Assembly (NCBI RefSeq): GCF_017897595.1
Contig: NZ_JAGKIK010000001.1
Coordinates: 248,001 to 312,000 of the forward strand
Length of the DNA: 64,000 nucleotides
From: Aquimarina sp. U1-2
Lineage (GTDB): Bacteria > Bacteroidota > Bacteroidia > Flavobacteriales > Flavobacteriaceae
Reading direction: 5' to 3'
A program made the translations under genes and the position numbers. The notes beneath the pieces were generated by a model. The model was not told the origin of the DNA. It was given only the letters and a program-made list of their open reading frames with translations, and searched no databases. Positions 26,207 to 36,300 of this stretch are shown here, one piece after another. The first letter of the stretch is position 1. Every line of letters starts with the position of its first letter.

Positions 26207-26377
26207 TTAACCCGCTTTATGCATTAGAAAATCTATTACGGCTTTAAACTGCTGTAAAACCAAGCACTGCGTTGTATTTTTAAGTTTCACCGTAGCGGTG
26301 CTGAAACTTAGAAAACACTTGGTTTTACAGCATTTTCAACCCTCATAACGAAATTCTAACGCATAAACCGGGTTTAA
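26207..26377. repeat. family B palindromic element, copy 1 (MITE-like)
   Basis: About 171 bp whose two halves are imperfect reverse complements: it opens with TTAACCCGCTTTATGCATTA and ends with the matching inverted terminal sequence, so the whole can fold into one long hairpin of about 80 bp. It is bounded by TTAA on both sides, a possible target duplication. A second copy in opposite orientation lies at 51243-51418. No coding capacity. Confidence 0.88.
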
Positions 26378-26397
26378 TTATTGCCTATTAAGAACAA

Positions 26398-26520
26398 ATG
26401 GGTAAATTCATCATGAAAAATCAAGTTTGTATAGTTTCATTTGCTAAAACCAAGATAAAATTTGAAGTGAATTTAAAAGATATAATGAAAAAAGGTACAA
26501 ATATTTTAAAAGAGATCTAG
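26398..26520 (+). CDS. possible 40-residue peptide
   Basis: A small frame from ATG 26398 to TAG 26520, rich in Lys and Ile, ends 2 bp before the next gene, as a translationally coupled leader might. An internal in-frame ATG is at 26413. No family is recognised and codon use is uninformative at this length. It may simply be chance. Confidence 0.2.
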   Translation: MGKFIMKNQVCIVSFAKTKIKFEVNLKDIMKKGTNILKEI

Positions 26521-26522
26521 CG

Positions 26523-26951
26523 ATGTACATCAGCCATGAAACAAGAGAGCAAACTGAGAATAGACTGATCGAGGTTTTGAAATCATCTAAGCTTAGAGTC
26601 TATGAAACTCCTTATTATTTTAAAGAAACTTCGGTCGATGACTTTTATTTCGACCCAAAGGCTTTGGCGATGGTCAAAGATGATGAAGTTTGGAGCTACT
26701 TAATTCCCGTAGAAAGTACACAGACTGAAAATTTTAAAATTTTTAGCTTCCACTTTAAAGGCGGTTTGGACAATAGTGGATTCGTAGGTTGGTTAGCAAG
26801 TAAGATTAAGGAAGAATTAGGCTCAGGATTATTTGTAGTTTGTGGACAAAATTCTAATAAAGGAGGGATTTTTGATTATTGGGGTTGTCCAATTGAGATT
26901 GCAGATCACGTATTGCATTTCATAAATAAACTAATGAATGAAAGCCTATAA
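26523..26951 (+). CDS. conserved small protein, DUF6196-like
   Basis: A 142-residue soluble protein. The opening ISHETREQTENRLIEVL, the central ALAMVKDDEVWSYLIPV, FKIFSFHFKGGLDNSGFVGWLASKIKEELG, and the end FVVCGQNSNKGGIFDYWGCPI resemble a family I recall as DUF6196, function unknown. The conserved Cys, Asn and Trp-Gly-Cys near the end suggest a binding or catalytic site, but no reaction can be named. It lies just after a family B element and 99 bp before a glycosyltransferase gene. Confidence 0.6.
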   Translation: MYISHETREQTENRLIEVLKSSKLRVYETPYYFKETSVDDFYFDPKALAMVKDDEVWSYLIPVESTQTENFKIFSFHFKGGLDNSGFVGWLASKIKEELGSGLFVVCGQNSNKGGIFDYWGCPIEIADHVLHFINKLMNESL

Positions 26952-27050
26952 TTTAGTAGGGAGCTTCATACAGTAAAGCAACGGATGTGTAGCGTAAACC
27001 CTGCCACCCGATTTATACAGTTACCGGAAGCCAAAAGCTAAACAAACAGA

Positions 27051-28538
27051 ATGAAAAAATATATACCCATAATTTTAAGTCTATTACTTGTAAAGTTTAT
27101 CATACAATGGTTTGGGAATAGCAACTATGGTTTTCATCGTGATGAATTGCTACATTTGTCTGCCAGTGAACATTTGGATTGGGGATTTATGGAATTTCCA
27201 CCTTTTATCGCTGTACTTGGAAAACTATCCTATTGGCTTTTTGATTACTCGCTTTTAGGAGTCAGGCTCTTTCCAACTTTTGCAGGTATTGCTATTCTCC
27301 TGTTGTGCTGTTTGATAGCAATAGAGCTAGGCGGAAAATCGAAAGCTATGCTGCTTAGTGGAATTTGCATATTAGCATTTCTTCCGTTTTACAGAAATCA
27401 TACTTTATTTCAACCTGTAGCATTTGACCAGCTATTTTGGACATTTGGATTCTACTGTATCATCAAATTTATAAACTCACAAAACAAGAAATTCCTCATC
27501 TTTTTAGGAATAACATTAGGTTTGGGTGTAATGAATAAATACACCATGCTGATTTGGGCATTTGGAGTTTTCTTTGGCTTATTTTTTTATCAAAAAGGAA
27601 ATCTATTTAAAAATAGATGGCTCTACATATCCGCACTGATTTCATTGTTAATTTTTTTGCCTAACCTAATATGGCAAATTCAAAATGAATCCCCTATTTT
27701 AAAACATTGGCAAGCATTACGCGAGAATCAGTTACATGAAATTAACCCTTTAGCATTTGGGCTTGAACAATTAAATTTTCCGTTTACGCTGATCATAAGC
27801 CTTTTTGGCCTTATTGCTTTACTTACAGACAACGATTTAAAAAAATACAGAGCTGTTGGCGTAGCTTCGATGGTAATCTTCTTTACAATGTGGCTTCTCA
27901 ATGCTAAAGCTTATTATGTATTTGCAATCTATCCTGTTCTTTTTGCGAGTGGAGCGGTCAAAATAGAGGGCATACTTTCTAAAAAGCCCATCTGGGTTTA
28001 TGTAATTGCCTTTGTTACTCTGGCATCTTCTGTCTATTTTATTCCAGAAGCCACACCTTTGCTGCCGATTGAAAAATTTGTTACGTATAAAAATCTTGAG
28101 GAAAAGAACGGGCGAATTGAATTAACAGGAGATTATGCAGATATGTTTGGCTGGAAAGAGCAAGTAAAGTTGGTAGATAGCGTATATCAATCTTTGGATC
28201 CTAAAGAGAAAAAAAATTGCGTGTTGTGGGCAGAAAATTACGGAGAAGCAGGAGCACTCAAAATCTTGGGGAAGGATTATAACTTACCAAATCCGATAAG
28301 CAGACATGGCAGTTTTTGGATTTGGGGATATGGAAATAAAGATGCCGATGTCTGGATTAGTTTAGGCAATGAAAAACCAGCTGTTGATCATGTTTTTGAA
28401 GAAGTCAAATTAGTAAAGATAATTACCCATAAATATGCAATTGAAGAGGAGAACAGAATTCCGCTTTATGTTTGCAGAAGGCCAAAAGTTGATATTGAAA
28501 AATGGTGGAAAGCGTATGAAGAACATATATTTGACTGA
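27051..28538 (+). CDS. GT39/ArnT-like membrane glycosyltransferase
   Basis: The 495-residue protein has about ten hydrophobic segments and then a soluble tail (about 350-495). The first loop carries NYGFHRDELLHLSASEHLDWGFMEFPPF, where the Asp-Glu pair is the catalytic/metal site of dolichyl- or undecaprenyl-phosphate-sugar mannosyltransferase-type (PMT_2) enzymes. Such proteins move a sugar from a polyprenyl-phosphate donor to lipid or protein on the outer face of the inner membrane. The acceptor is not deducible. It is followed by a family D repeat and a convergent acyltransferase operon. Confidence 0.85.
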   Translation: MKKYIPIILSLLLVKFIIQWFGNSNYGFHRDELLHLSASEHLDWGFMEFPPFIAVLGKLSYWLFDYSLLGVRLFPTFAGIAILLLCCLIAIELGGKSKAMLLSGICILAFLPFYRNHTLFQPVAFDQLFWTFGFYCIIKFINSQNKKFLIFLGITLGLGVMNKYTMLIWAFGVFFGLFFYQKGNLFKNRWLYISALISLLIFLPNLIWQIQNESPILKHWQALRENQLHEINPLAFGLEQLNFPFTLIISLFGLIALLTDNDLKKYRAVGVASMVIFFTMWLLNAKAYYVFAIYPVLFASGAVKIEGILSKKPIWVYVIAFVTLASSVYFIPEATPLLPIEKFVTYKNLEEKNGRIELTGDYADMFGWKEQVKLVDSVYQSLDPKEKKNCVLWAENYGEAGALKILGKDYNLPNPISRHGSFWIWGYGNKDADVWISLGNEKPAVDHVFEEVKLVKIITHKYAIEEENRIPLYVCRRPKVDIEKWWKAYEEHIFD

Positions 28539-28592
28539 AAAACAAGTAATAACAGGGCAATGCAATGTATAGCGTATTAATCATCAAAATCT

Positions 28593-28656
28593 TGCGTGAG
28601 GGATAGTAGCAAGCTACCGTGTAGCGCGGATAGCCCGACCCGTAGGGACACGCCAT
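28593..28656. repeat. dispersed palindromic repeat, family D copy 2
   Basis: This 64-bp GC-richer segment contains GTAGCAAGCTAC (a short palindrome) and GCCCGACCCGTAGGG. It is the near-exact reverse complement of the copy after trpE (14418-14478). It lies between two convergent genes, where a hairpin could help stop transcription from both sides. Confidence 0.78.
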
Positions 28657-28717
28657 AGTACAAAAGCAAGATATTAATTAGCAGTACAGTTTAAAATTCT
28701 CGTGTTGTTGGCATCCT

Positions 28718-30376
28718 CTAGAATTGAAAATAAATAAAAGGCTGAAAATCTGCAGCATAAGTCTGATAACATAGAATAGCAACGGCAATGACGACCATTC
28801 CTTTAATAATGATATGACTATCTACAAATACGGTTTGAATCCGGCTCTTGGTATGGTATGGTAACCAGTGCGTAATATATCCTATTAGCATGACTCCAAA
28901 GACTATACGATATTCCCAAAGTACAGCCAAAGCGTTTTGCCAATCCATATTCGTAGCGACTTGTTCATAGAAACGATCGATATGATCCATGCTATTGCCT
29001 CTAAAGTAGATTCTGGTAAAGGTGATAAAAACAAATGTTAAGGCAATGCGCCACACGAGGGTATACCATGCCCTGGAATCTTCGTACGGACTTATTTTTC
29101 GCCAATATTTATAGGCAACAACACCAAGTCCGTTAAGTCCGCCCCAGATCACAAATTTCCATGAAGCACCGTGCCATAGTCCCCCGACAAGCATCGTAAT
29201 CATAATATTTACGTTTCTATTGAAGTGCCAGGCTAACCTGGATGAAAACAGCGTTATGATCAATAGTAACCCTATACCCGCAGTGGTAATGATAGCGATT
29301 CCAAAATCTGCGTAGGCAAATGCTCCTAAAAACGTAAATACTAGAATAAATACATATGAAAATATACTCCCATTGCGATTACCCCCAATGGGTATATACA
29401 GATAATCTTTTAACCAACTGGATAATGATATGTGCCACCTTTTCCAAAAATCGCCACAATGAATGGCTTTGTAAGGTGAATTAAAGTTTACCGGTAATTT
29501 GTACCCCATAAGCAGTGCTAGTCCTATCGCAATGTCTGTATATCCCGAAAAATCACCATAAATTTGTAACGAATATCCAATCATCGCCATGATATTTGTA
29601 AATCCTGAAAACATCTCTGGAACGTCAAATACGCGATCTAAAAAGTTAGCTGCTATATAATCTGCAAAAATCATTTTTTTAATCAACCCCTTTAAAATCA
29701 TGAATGTTGCCGTACCGAATTCCTCTTTGGTAATATGGATATCTTTTCTGATTTGAGGTACAAAATCGGCAGCACGAACTATAGGTCCTGCTACCAATTG
29801 CGGAAAGAAACTTACAAAAAACCCAAAATCAATTATCGAGTCTAAAGGTTTGATTTGTTTTCTATAGATATCAACACTATAACTAATGGTTTGAAACGTA
29901 TAAAATGAAATCCCTACCGGAAGTACAATTTTATCTACTGTAAAATAATCTACACTACTCCAGGTATTTGCCCATTGTGCCAGATAATTTATTACTTCGT
30001 AATCGGTCTGAAAAAGGTAATTGTAAGAATCTGTAAAAAAGTAGGCATATTTGAAATAACATAGTGTTATCAGGTTAACGATTACACTTGTAGCTACCAA
30101 CACTTTTTGAAGTAGTACAGACCGACTATTGTAAATAGCTTTACCAATAAAAAAATCGTTGATCGTACTAAAAATTAAAATACCAATAAAAAAGCCACTG
30201 GTTTTATAATAAAAAAGTAAACTGATAGCGAAAAGATAGGCGCTTCGCAATCCTTTTTGACGATATAGTGTTGCATAGAGGAGATAAATAACAGCAAAAA
30301 AGATCCAAAAATTTGCTTGTGTAAAAATTAAGGGAAACTCTTCTGAAAAAGAAAATATGTCAAAAAATCTATTCAT
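28718..30376 (-). CDS. MBOAT-family O-acyltransferase (AlgI/DltB-like)
   Basis: A 552-residue protein with about a dozen membrane helices. Family motifs: FFPQLVAGPIVRA, FSGYTDIAIG, KRWHISLSSWLKDYLYIPIGG, and the catalytic His in GGLWHGASWKFVIWGGLNG. AlgI/DltB/PatA-type proteins pass acyl groups, usually acetyl, across the inner membrane to exported polymers. It is the third gene of an operon with two SGNH hydrolase-like proteins (8-bp overlap with the preceding one), which would complete the transfer outside. The acceptor could be an exopolysaccharide or peptidoglycan. Confidence 0.93.
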   Translation of the reverse strand: MNRFFDIFSFSEEFPLIFTQANFWIFFAVIYLLYATLYRQKGLRSAYLFAISLLFYYKTSGFFIGILIFSTINDFFIGKAIYNSRSVLLQKVLVATSVIVNLITLCYFKYAYFFTDSYNYLFQTDYEVINYLAQWANTWSSVDYFTVDKIVLPVGISFYTFQTISYSVDIYRKQIKPLDSIIDFGFFVSFFPQLVAGPIVRAADFVPQIRKDIHITKEEFGTATFMILKGLIKKMIFADYIAANFLDRVFDVPEMFSGFTNIMAMIGYSLQIYGDFSGYTDIAIGLALLMGYKLPVNFNSPYKAIHCGDFWKRWHISLSSWLKDYLYIPIGGNRNGSIFSYVFILVFTFLGAFAYADFGIAIITTAGIGLLLIITLFSSRLAWHFNRNVNIMITMLVGGLWHGASWKFVIWGGLNGLGVVAYKYWRKISPYEDSRAWYTLVWRIALTFVFITFTRIYFRGNSMDHIDRFYEQVATNMDWQNALAVLWEYRIVFGVMLIGYITHWLPYHTKSRIQTVFVDSHIIIKGMVVIAVAILCYQTYAADFQPFIYFQF

Positions 30377-31649
30377 TAATAATCTGGTTCAACACAGTAT
30401 TGAGGGGTAATTCTAATTCGTTTTCCCATGAGTGTGCAAGTGCCTGTAATAGTAAATCAGCTTTAATGCGATATCCCATTACAGTAAAGTGAATTCGATC
30501 GCTTGGCATTAACTTGTTTTTATACCAGCTTTGTGAGGAGTTAAAACCTCCCATTATTTCGTAAAAATCCCATACTGCCATTTGTTGTTCTTTGGCCACT
30601 TCGTAGATAATTTTTCTAGCCATTCTAGTCCTTGGATTGGGTATTTTTCTCTTGTAATATGAGTCGTTAGGTACAGTTAGTAATACAGCACAGTCGGGAT
30701 TGGCTTTTTGAATACGTTTTATCATTTGGGTATAATAATCTTTGTATTGCGCAGGATTAAAATCTGGATGATACGCATCATTGGTCCCTACCGAAATAAT
30801 AAACAGATCTGGGTGATATAACAATAATTGATCTTCAAAATAGCGACAACGGTCATAATACGAAAAGCTACCCCCATTCACCCCAATAGAGGTGTACTGA
30901 ATGCCGGTATGATCATTCATTAATTCTATTCCCATTAGTAAAAACTCGGCATCATCAACATTTTTTGTTTTACGAATACAAAACTCAATTTCATCTACTG
31001 ATGTGCTTAGTGTATATTCAATAAAATGTGCTTTTTTATTTTCTACTACTTGTGTAATTATAGAATCCCGTGTAAGGGTGATCTCGTAATCGTCGCTCCA
31101 GTTATCATAAAAAATCCTCATCTTATTAAAATCATACATTTTTTCATGATAATTATTACCGTTCGCCTTAATGGTGACATTGGCCATGGTATCTTTAAAA
31201 ACCGCTGTAACACCAGCTAATCCCCAAGCTACACTATCCTTTCTAACAGAGCATCGATACCCGGTCCAGGTGCCATCATATGCTACTCTGTAATTTCCCG
31301 GATTATTTGTTTGCGCTATACTGAAGGGAAATAAAAACCCGCGCTGCCCTTTTGCCGTAGGGCTCATGGTCTGTAAATAAGACCGTAACCGATTCGAATA
31401 AATATCTGCCTGAATGTGAGATCCACCGATATGAAAAATATGAAGATCTTCTTCTCCTCCTTTGGCAATAGTATCCAACTTACGGAATAATGTTTTAAAT
31501 GCCGGGGATTGGTCTGCCATTTTTAGTGTGTTGGCTTTCCAATTGATAAAGGTAAATTTATCTTGTACGGTGTCTAAAACATACGTTTGCGACTGTAGTT
31601 GCTCTGCTAAAAGCCATACAAATACAATCAATAGTTTATAGTTCGTCAT
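30369..31649 (-). CDS. exported SGNH/GDSL hydrolase-like protein, acyl-transfer partner
   Basis: A 426-residue protein with a signal peptide (ending near LQSQ). SGNH blocks: FHIGGSHIQADIYS (Ser nucleophile block), the Gly block VNGGSFSYYD, ISVGTNDAYHPDF (block III, Gly-Thr-Asn-Asp) and DRIHFTVMGYR (Asp-x-x-His). These resemble the esterase or acetyltransferase partners that work with MBOAT proteins, as AlgX/AlgJ or PatB do. It overlaps the next gene by 8 bp and the preceding SGNH gene by 14 bp, so all three are cotranslated. Confidence 0.87.
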   Translation of the reverse strand: MTNYKLLIVFVWLLAEQLQSQTYVLDTVQDKFTFINWKANTLKMADQSPAFKTLFRKLDTIAKGGEEDLHIFHIGGSHIQADIYSNRLRSYLQTMSPTAKGQRGFLFPFSIAQTNNPGNYRVAYDGTWTGYRCSVRKDSVAWGLAGVTAVFKDTMANVTIKANGNNYHEKMYDFNKMRIFYDNWSDDYEITLTRDSIITQVVENKKAHFIEYTLSTSVDEIEFCIRKTKNVDDAEFLLMGIELMNDHTGIQYTSIGVNGGSFSYYDRCRYFEDQLLLYHPDLFIISVGTNDAYHPDFNPAQYKDYYTQMIKRIQKANPDCAVLLTVPNDSYYKRKIPNPRTRMARKIIYEVAKEQQMAVWDFYEIMGGFNSSQSWYKNKLMPSDRIHFTVMGYRIKADLLLQALAHSWENELELPLNTVLNQIINE

Positions 31650-33162
31650 TATCCATAGGTTTTTTGAGGTCGAGGTATAGGGCTGTAAAAAATAGTTCAG
31701 AAATTATTTTGGTTCCTTTCCAGGTGAAATGCATATAATCTTTTGCGGTTAATTTTTCATCTACCCACAATTTCATCGATCCTTTTCCTCCCATGGCATC
31801 ATACATACTCCAATAGGCCACATTATTCTCCAGACATGTTTCCATAAGTTTTTTATTAAGATAGGGCAGCATAGGATACGTTTCCATTTTACCATTAACG
31901 GGAAGACACATATCTGTAGGACCAATAAATATAAAACTAGTGTTTTTAGTTCGTTTTCTTATCCAGTTCACCTGGTTTGTAACTCTTTGGGAATATTTAT
32001 CAATATCAGTAGAATCTTTTAGGTAAGGCATCGTGTTACCTCCATATTGCATGATTATAACTTTAGGTTTCAATTGCCTCATCATTCTGCTATAGGTAGC
32101 TCCGTTGGTGCTAGTGAAAATTGTACCTGATGCTCCCCGCATAGCTACGTTATCAATTTGTACTCTCGAGCCACCATCCAGCGTTAACCCATAAAAATCT
32201 GCACTTATTTTGCCTTCAAATTCGATACGCAGGTTTGAAGGTGTTTTTAATGTCTTGATTTTATACTGATGATAGCGCCCGTCTGCAAGTAAGCTGTCCT
32301 GCTGAATTAATTCTCCGTCACTAAATACAGATATTTTTACAGGATAGTTGCAGTTGCCATAATGCAACCTAATATTGGTAAATCTTCTGAACTTGGCATA
32401 GGTTTTCTTTGATTTTCCGATCTGCACAGAAGCTTTAACAATAGGTAGCGAATCTAGGGCGATACTATCCAACGGTTCAGATTGATATTTTGTAAATCTT
32501 GAAATAGATAAATACGCTCCATACTTTCTATGAGAGAACTTCTTTTTGGTAGGGTCAAAAACTGCATATCGCTCCCAATGTTCGCTTGGCTCAATCATAG
32601 CGCTAATCTGCCTGTATACGGGAATCAATGGAATAAATCCAGGACCACTACCGCCATACATGTGTTGAAGCCTATTGCGCAAATAAGCCGTAATTCTATC
32701 TCCTTCTATTTGAGAATCTCCGTAATGAATAATTCTACAGGAACGTGAAGATAATTTTTGTTGTAATTCTTTGGCAAAGCCTGGGTTATTTTCAGGATAT
32801 TTAATTCTAACCAGTTGTGTTGTATCGATTTTTGAAAAATCAGGTAACTTTTGAATAGGTTGTACTGCGGCAATTTTCCCTTCATTTTCGACAGTTTCAA
32901 TCTCTAATGGAGTAACGATCTCTGTCACTTTGATAACATCCTGTCTGGTAATTGATGAGTCTTCTTTTTGATTTAGATCTAGAAAAGTACGATATGTAGG
33001 ATATTTTATAGCAAAATTAGCATACGAAAACCCATCATCTTGTAGTTGCGCCTCTTGCATGCCTCCTTGCTCGCTTAGGAACATGAGTGCAAATAACCCT
33101 CCTAAAACACAAAGGATAAATAATGATATTTGAATAGGCTTGATTTTCAACGTATTCCACAA
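31636..33162 (-). CDS. SGNH hydrolase-like protein, membrane-anchored, first gene of the acylation operon
   Basis: A 508-residue protein with one N-terminal membrane helix (about 13-30), a spacer of about 110 residues, then an SGNH domain. IIHYGDSQIEGDRITAYLRNR gives the Gly-Asp-Ser block, MQYGGNTMPY the Gly-x-Asn block, and DYMHFTWKGTK the Asp-x-x-His. Divergent from its 426-residue neighbour but of the same fold; together they suggest sequential steps or two acceptors. The anchor keeps it beside the MBOAT partner. Confidence 0.85.
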   Translation of the reverse strand: MWNTLKIKPIQISLFILCVLGGLFALMFLSEQGGMQEAQLQDDGFSYANFAIKYPTYRTFLDLNQKEDSSITRQDVIKVTEIVTPLEIETVENEGKIAAVQPIQKLPDFSKIDTTQLVRIKYPENNPGFAKELQQKLSSRSCRIIHYGDSQIEGDRITAYLRNRLQHMYGGSGPGFIPLIPVYRQISAMIEPSEHWERYAVFDPTKKKFSHRKYGAYLSISRFTKYQSEPLDSIALDSLPIVKASVQIGKSKKTYAKFRRFTNIRLHYGNCNYPVKISVFSDGELIQQDSLLADGRYHQYKIKTLKTPSNLRIEFEGKISADFYGLTLDGGSRVQIDNVAMRGASGTIFTSTNGATYSRMMRQLKPKVIIMQYGGNTMPYLKDSTDIDKYSQRVTNQVNWIRKRTKNTSFIFIGPTDMCLPVNGKMETYPMLPYLNKKLMETCLENNVAYWSMYDAMGGKGSMKLWVDEKLTAKDYMHFTWKGTKIISELFFTALYLDLKKPMDNDEL

Positions 33163-33281
33163 ATGTTAATATGATGTAAAAATAGAAAGATTTTCTAAAT
33201 TACAAAGAAGATCAGTTAATGGTAGCGTTGAGTAAGCCCTTGTACGAGGCTGTTTAAAAGTAGCTTTAAGCACTTTGTTGA

Positions 33282-33333
33282 GCGGAGTTGAGAAATCAAA
33301 CATTTTTTTACGTTCAGTATATTTCAACTCCGC
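33282..33333. repeat. inverted repeat between the acylation operon and pyc
   Basis: GCGGAGTTGA (33282-33291) pairs perfectly with TCAACTCCGC (33324-33333), loop about 32 nt with further AAAT/ATTT pairing. Its text resembles a GAGCGNAGTYGA hairpin repeat I recall from flavobacterial genomes. It lies 50 bp past the pyc stop and may help end pyc transcription. No second copy is in the window. Confidence 0.5.
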
Positions 33334-33381
33334 AATGTGACAGGATTATAAATTCGATACTTTTTAAGTACCCACTTACAA

Positions 33382-36300
33382 TTATTTCAACGTAATGATT
33401 AAATCATCTGCCTCTACCATTTTACCCGGTTTGAGTACTATTTTTTTTATAACAGCATCTTCATGGGCAGTAATTGTAGTTTCCATTTTCATAGCTTCTA
33501 TAATAAAAAGAGGTTCATTCTTTTTGACTTCTTGCCCTGCTTTTACCAATACCGAAGATAAAGCGCCTTGTAGCGGAGCTCCGATCTGTTTTGCATCGTT
33601 TTTATCTGCCTTCATATGAACAACCGTATCGACTTTTATAGCGTTGTCTTGCACTTCTACGTTTCGGGTTTGTCCGTTTACTTTAAAGAATACAGTAACT
33701 TTTCCTTCATCATTAGGCTCTCCAACAGAAATTAACTGAACCAATACAGTTTTTCCCTTATCTAACTCAACGATAATTTCTTCTTCAGGAGACATCCCGT
33801 AAAAGAAATTTTTGGTAGGGATATTCATCACATTATCATATTTTAAGTGATGGTTATAAGCACCCGTAAATACTTTTGGATATAATTTATACGACAGAAA
33901 ATCTGTAATATCCAACGCTCTTCCCATTCCTTTTTTAAATACGTTGACAAACTCCTCAAACTCACTTTCGAAATCAACAGGTTCAAGATGTGCGTTAGGA
34001 CGGTTCGTGAATGGTTTTTGATCTTTTAATACTGATTTTTGTACTGTTTTTGGAAAACCACCCACAGGTTGCCCCAATTCTCCTTTAAAAAAACTCATGA
34101 CCGATTGCGGAAAAGAAATCATCTCTCCTCTTCCCTTTACATCTTCGATAGTCAAATTATTACTAACTAGATACTGGGCCATATCACCCACTACTTTTGA
34201 ACTTGGTGTCACTTTTACAATGTCTCCAAATAATTGGTTTACCTCGCTGTACATTCTCGTAATTTCATGAAATCGATTCGATAATCCCAATGCTTGCGCT
34301 TGTGGTTTCAAATTAGAGTATTGCCCTCCCGGAATCTCATGTTGATACACTTCTCCTGTTCCTGCTTTTAAGCCTGATTCAAAAACATAATAATATTCTC
34401 TTACAGCTTCCCAATAATTTGAATATTCATTTAATTTGGAAATATCTATACTATGCTCTCGATCATGAAACTTCAGCATTTCTACGACCGCATTAAAATT
34501 AGGTTGTGATGTAAGCCCAGAGAGACCACCTAAAGCTACATCTACCACATCGACACCTGCTTCTACAGCCTTTAGATATGTTGCCGCTTGCACTGAAGAG
34601 GTATCGTGCGTATGCAAATGGATTGGAATATTAATTTCAGACTTGAGCGCCGAAATCAATTCGAAAGCGGCATATGGTTTTAAAAGACCAGCCATATCTT
34701 TTATTCCTAAGATGTGAGCTCCGGCATTTTCTATATCCTTAGCAAGTTGAATGTAATACTCTAATGTGTATTTGGTTCGTTTTGGATCCAGGATATCGCC
34801 AGTGTAACATAAAGAACCTTCAGCAAGTCCATTGGTTCTTGTTCGAACGTGTTCTATGCACGGAGCTATAGATTTCATCCAATTCAACGAGTCAAATATT
34901 CGAAATACGTCTACTCCATTTTCCCAGGATTGTTCGACGAATTTACCCACCAGATTATCTGGATAAGCTGTATACCCTACTCCATTTGATCCTCGAATTA
35001 ACATTTGTAGTAAAAGATTGGGCATCGCTTTTCGTAATTCACGAAGTCGTTCCCAAGGATTTTCTCGAAGAAACCGCAAACAGACATCAAATGTGGCGCC
35101 ACCCCAAACTTCCATACTAAATACTTCAGGATGATTTTTGGCAAAGCCCTCTGCTACTTTAAGCATATCATACGTACGCATTCTAGTCGCCAAAAGACTT
35201 TGATGGGCATCTCTCATTGTGGTATCTGTAAAATATACTTTTTTTTCATTTTTAAGCCAGGAAGCAAATTTCTCTGGCCCCAACTCGGTTAATAGATCTT
35301 TTGTTCCCTTTGGGAAGCTTGCATTTTCATCAAAATCAGGAATTATGGGTGCTACAAAGGATTTAGTTATATCTGTTTTTTTAACATCCGGATTGCCGTT
35401 AACAATAATATCACCCAAAAAATTAACTAGTTTTGTTGCCCGGTTTCGTGACTCTCTAATTTTGAAAAGTTCTTTGGTATCTCGAATAAAATTAACGGTT
35501 ACTGCACCTTTTCTAAAGGTATCATGCTGAAGAATATTATCCAAAAATGGCATATTAGTCTTGACTCCACGAATTCTGAATTCTGAAAGTGCTCTTCGCA
35601 TCTTTCTGCAGGCCCCATCAAGGGTTCTACTGTTTGCAGACACCTTGACCAACATCGAATCAAAGAACGGAGAAATGGTAACACCTTGGTAGACACTTCC
35701 TGCATCCAACCGTATCCCAAAGCCCGAAGCACTGCGATAGGTAGTAATGGTACCATAATCTGGTTTAAAATCATTTTCAGGATCTTCAGTAGTGATTCTA
35801 CATTGCAAAGCATACCCGTTAGTACGAATACTTTCTTGATTTTCAATCTTTATCTGCTGGTCTGATAATTTATATCCACCCGCTATAAAAATTTGTGCTT
35901 TGATGAGGTCAATCCCTGTTACAATTTCAGTTACAGTATGTTCTACCTGAACTCTGGGATTTACTTCGATAAAATAGATACTCTCAGCATCATCTACCAA
36001 AAACTCTACGGTTCCAATGTTATTATAATCTACAGCTTTACATATAGTCAAAGCGTAGTGATATAGTTTTTCTTTTATTTGATCAGAAACTCCAAAAGAA
36101 GGAGCATATTCTATAACTTTCTGATACCGTCTTTGTACAGAACAGTCACGCTCAAAAAGGTGTACCATATTGCCATGATGATCTGCTACAATTTGTATTT
36201 CGATATGTTTAGGGTTTTCTACAAACTTTTCCAGAAAAACGGTATCATCTCCAAAAGCATTTAACGCTTCTCTACGCGATTCTGGAAAGGCTTTATCCAG

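Larger units (their letters stand above)
25461..26397. other. gene-poor 937-bp region holding two unrelated dispersed repeats
   Basis: Between the T9SS protein and the next supported gene I find no convincing protein gene. It holds a family A repeat (25887-26061) and a family B palindromic element (26207-26377), the rest being AT-rich. One frame at 25503-25721 could encode 72 basic residues but has no recognisable features. The stretch looks like an accumulation site for mobile non-coding elements. Confidence 0.7.

Noticed and set aside
25461-26397. A degraded gene in the long intergenic region
   Set aside because: No broken frame with recognisable protein similarity was seen; repeats explain about 350 of 937 bp.
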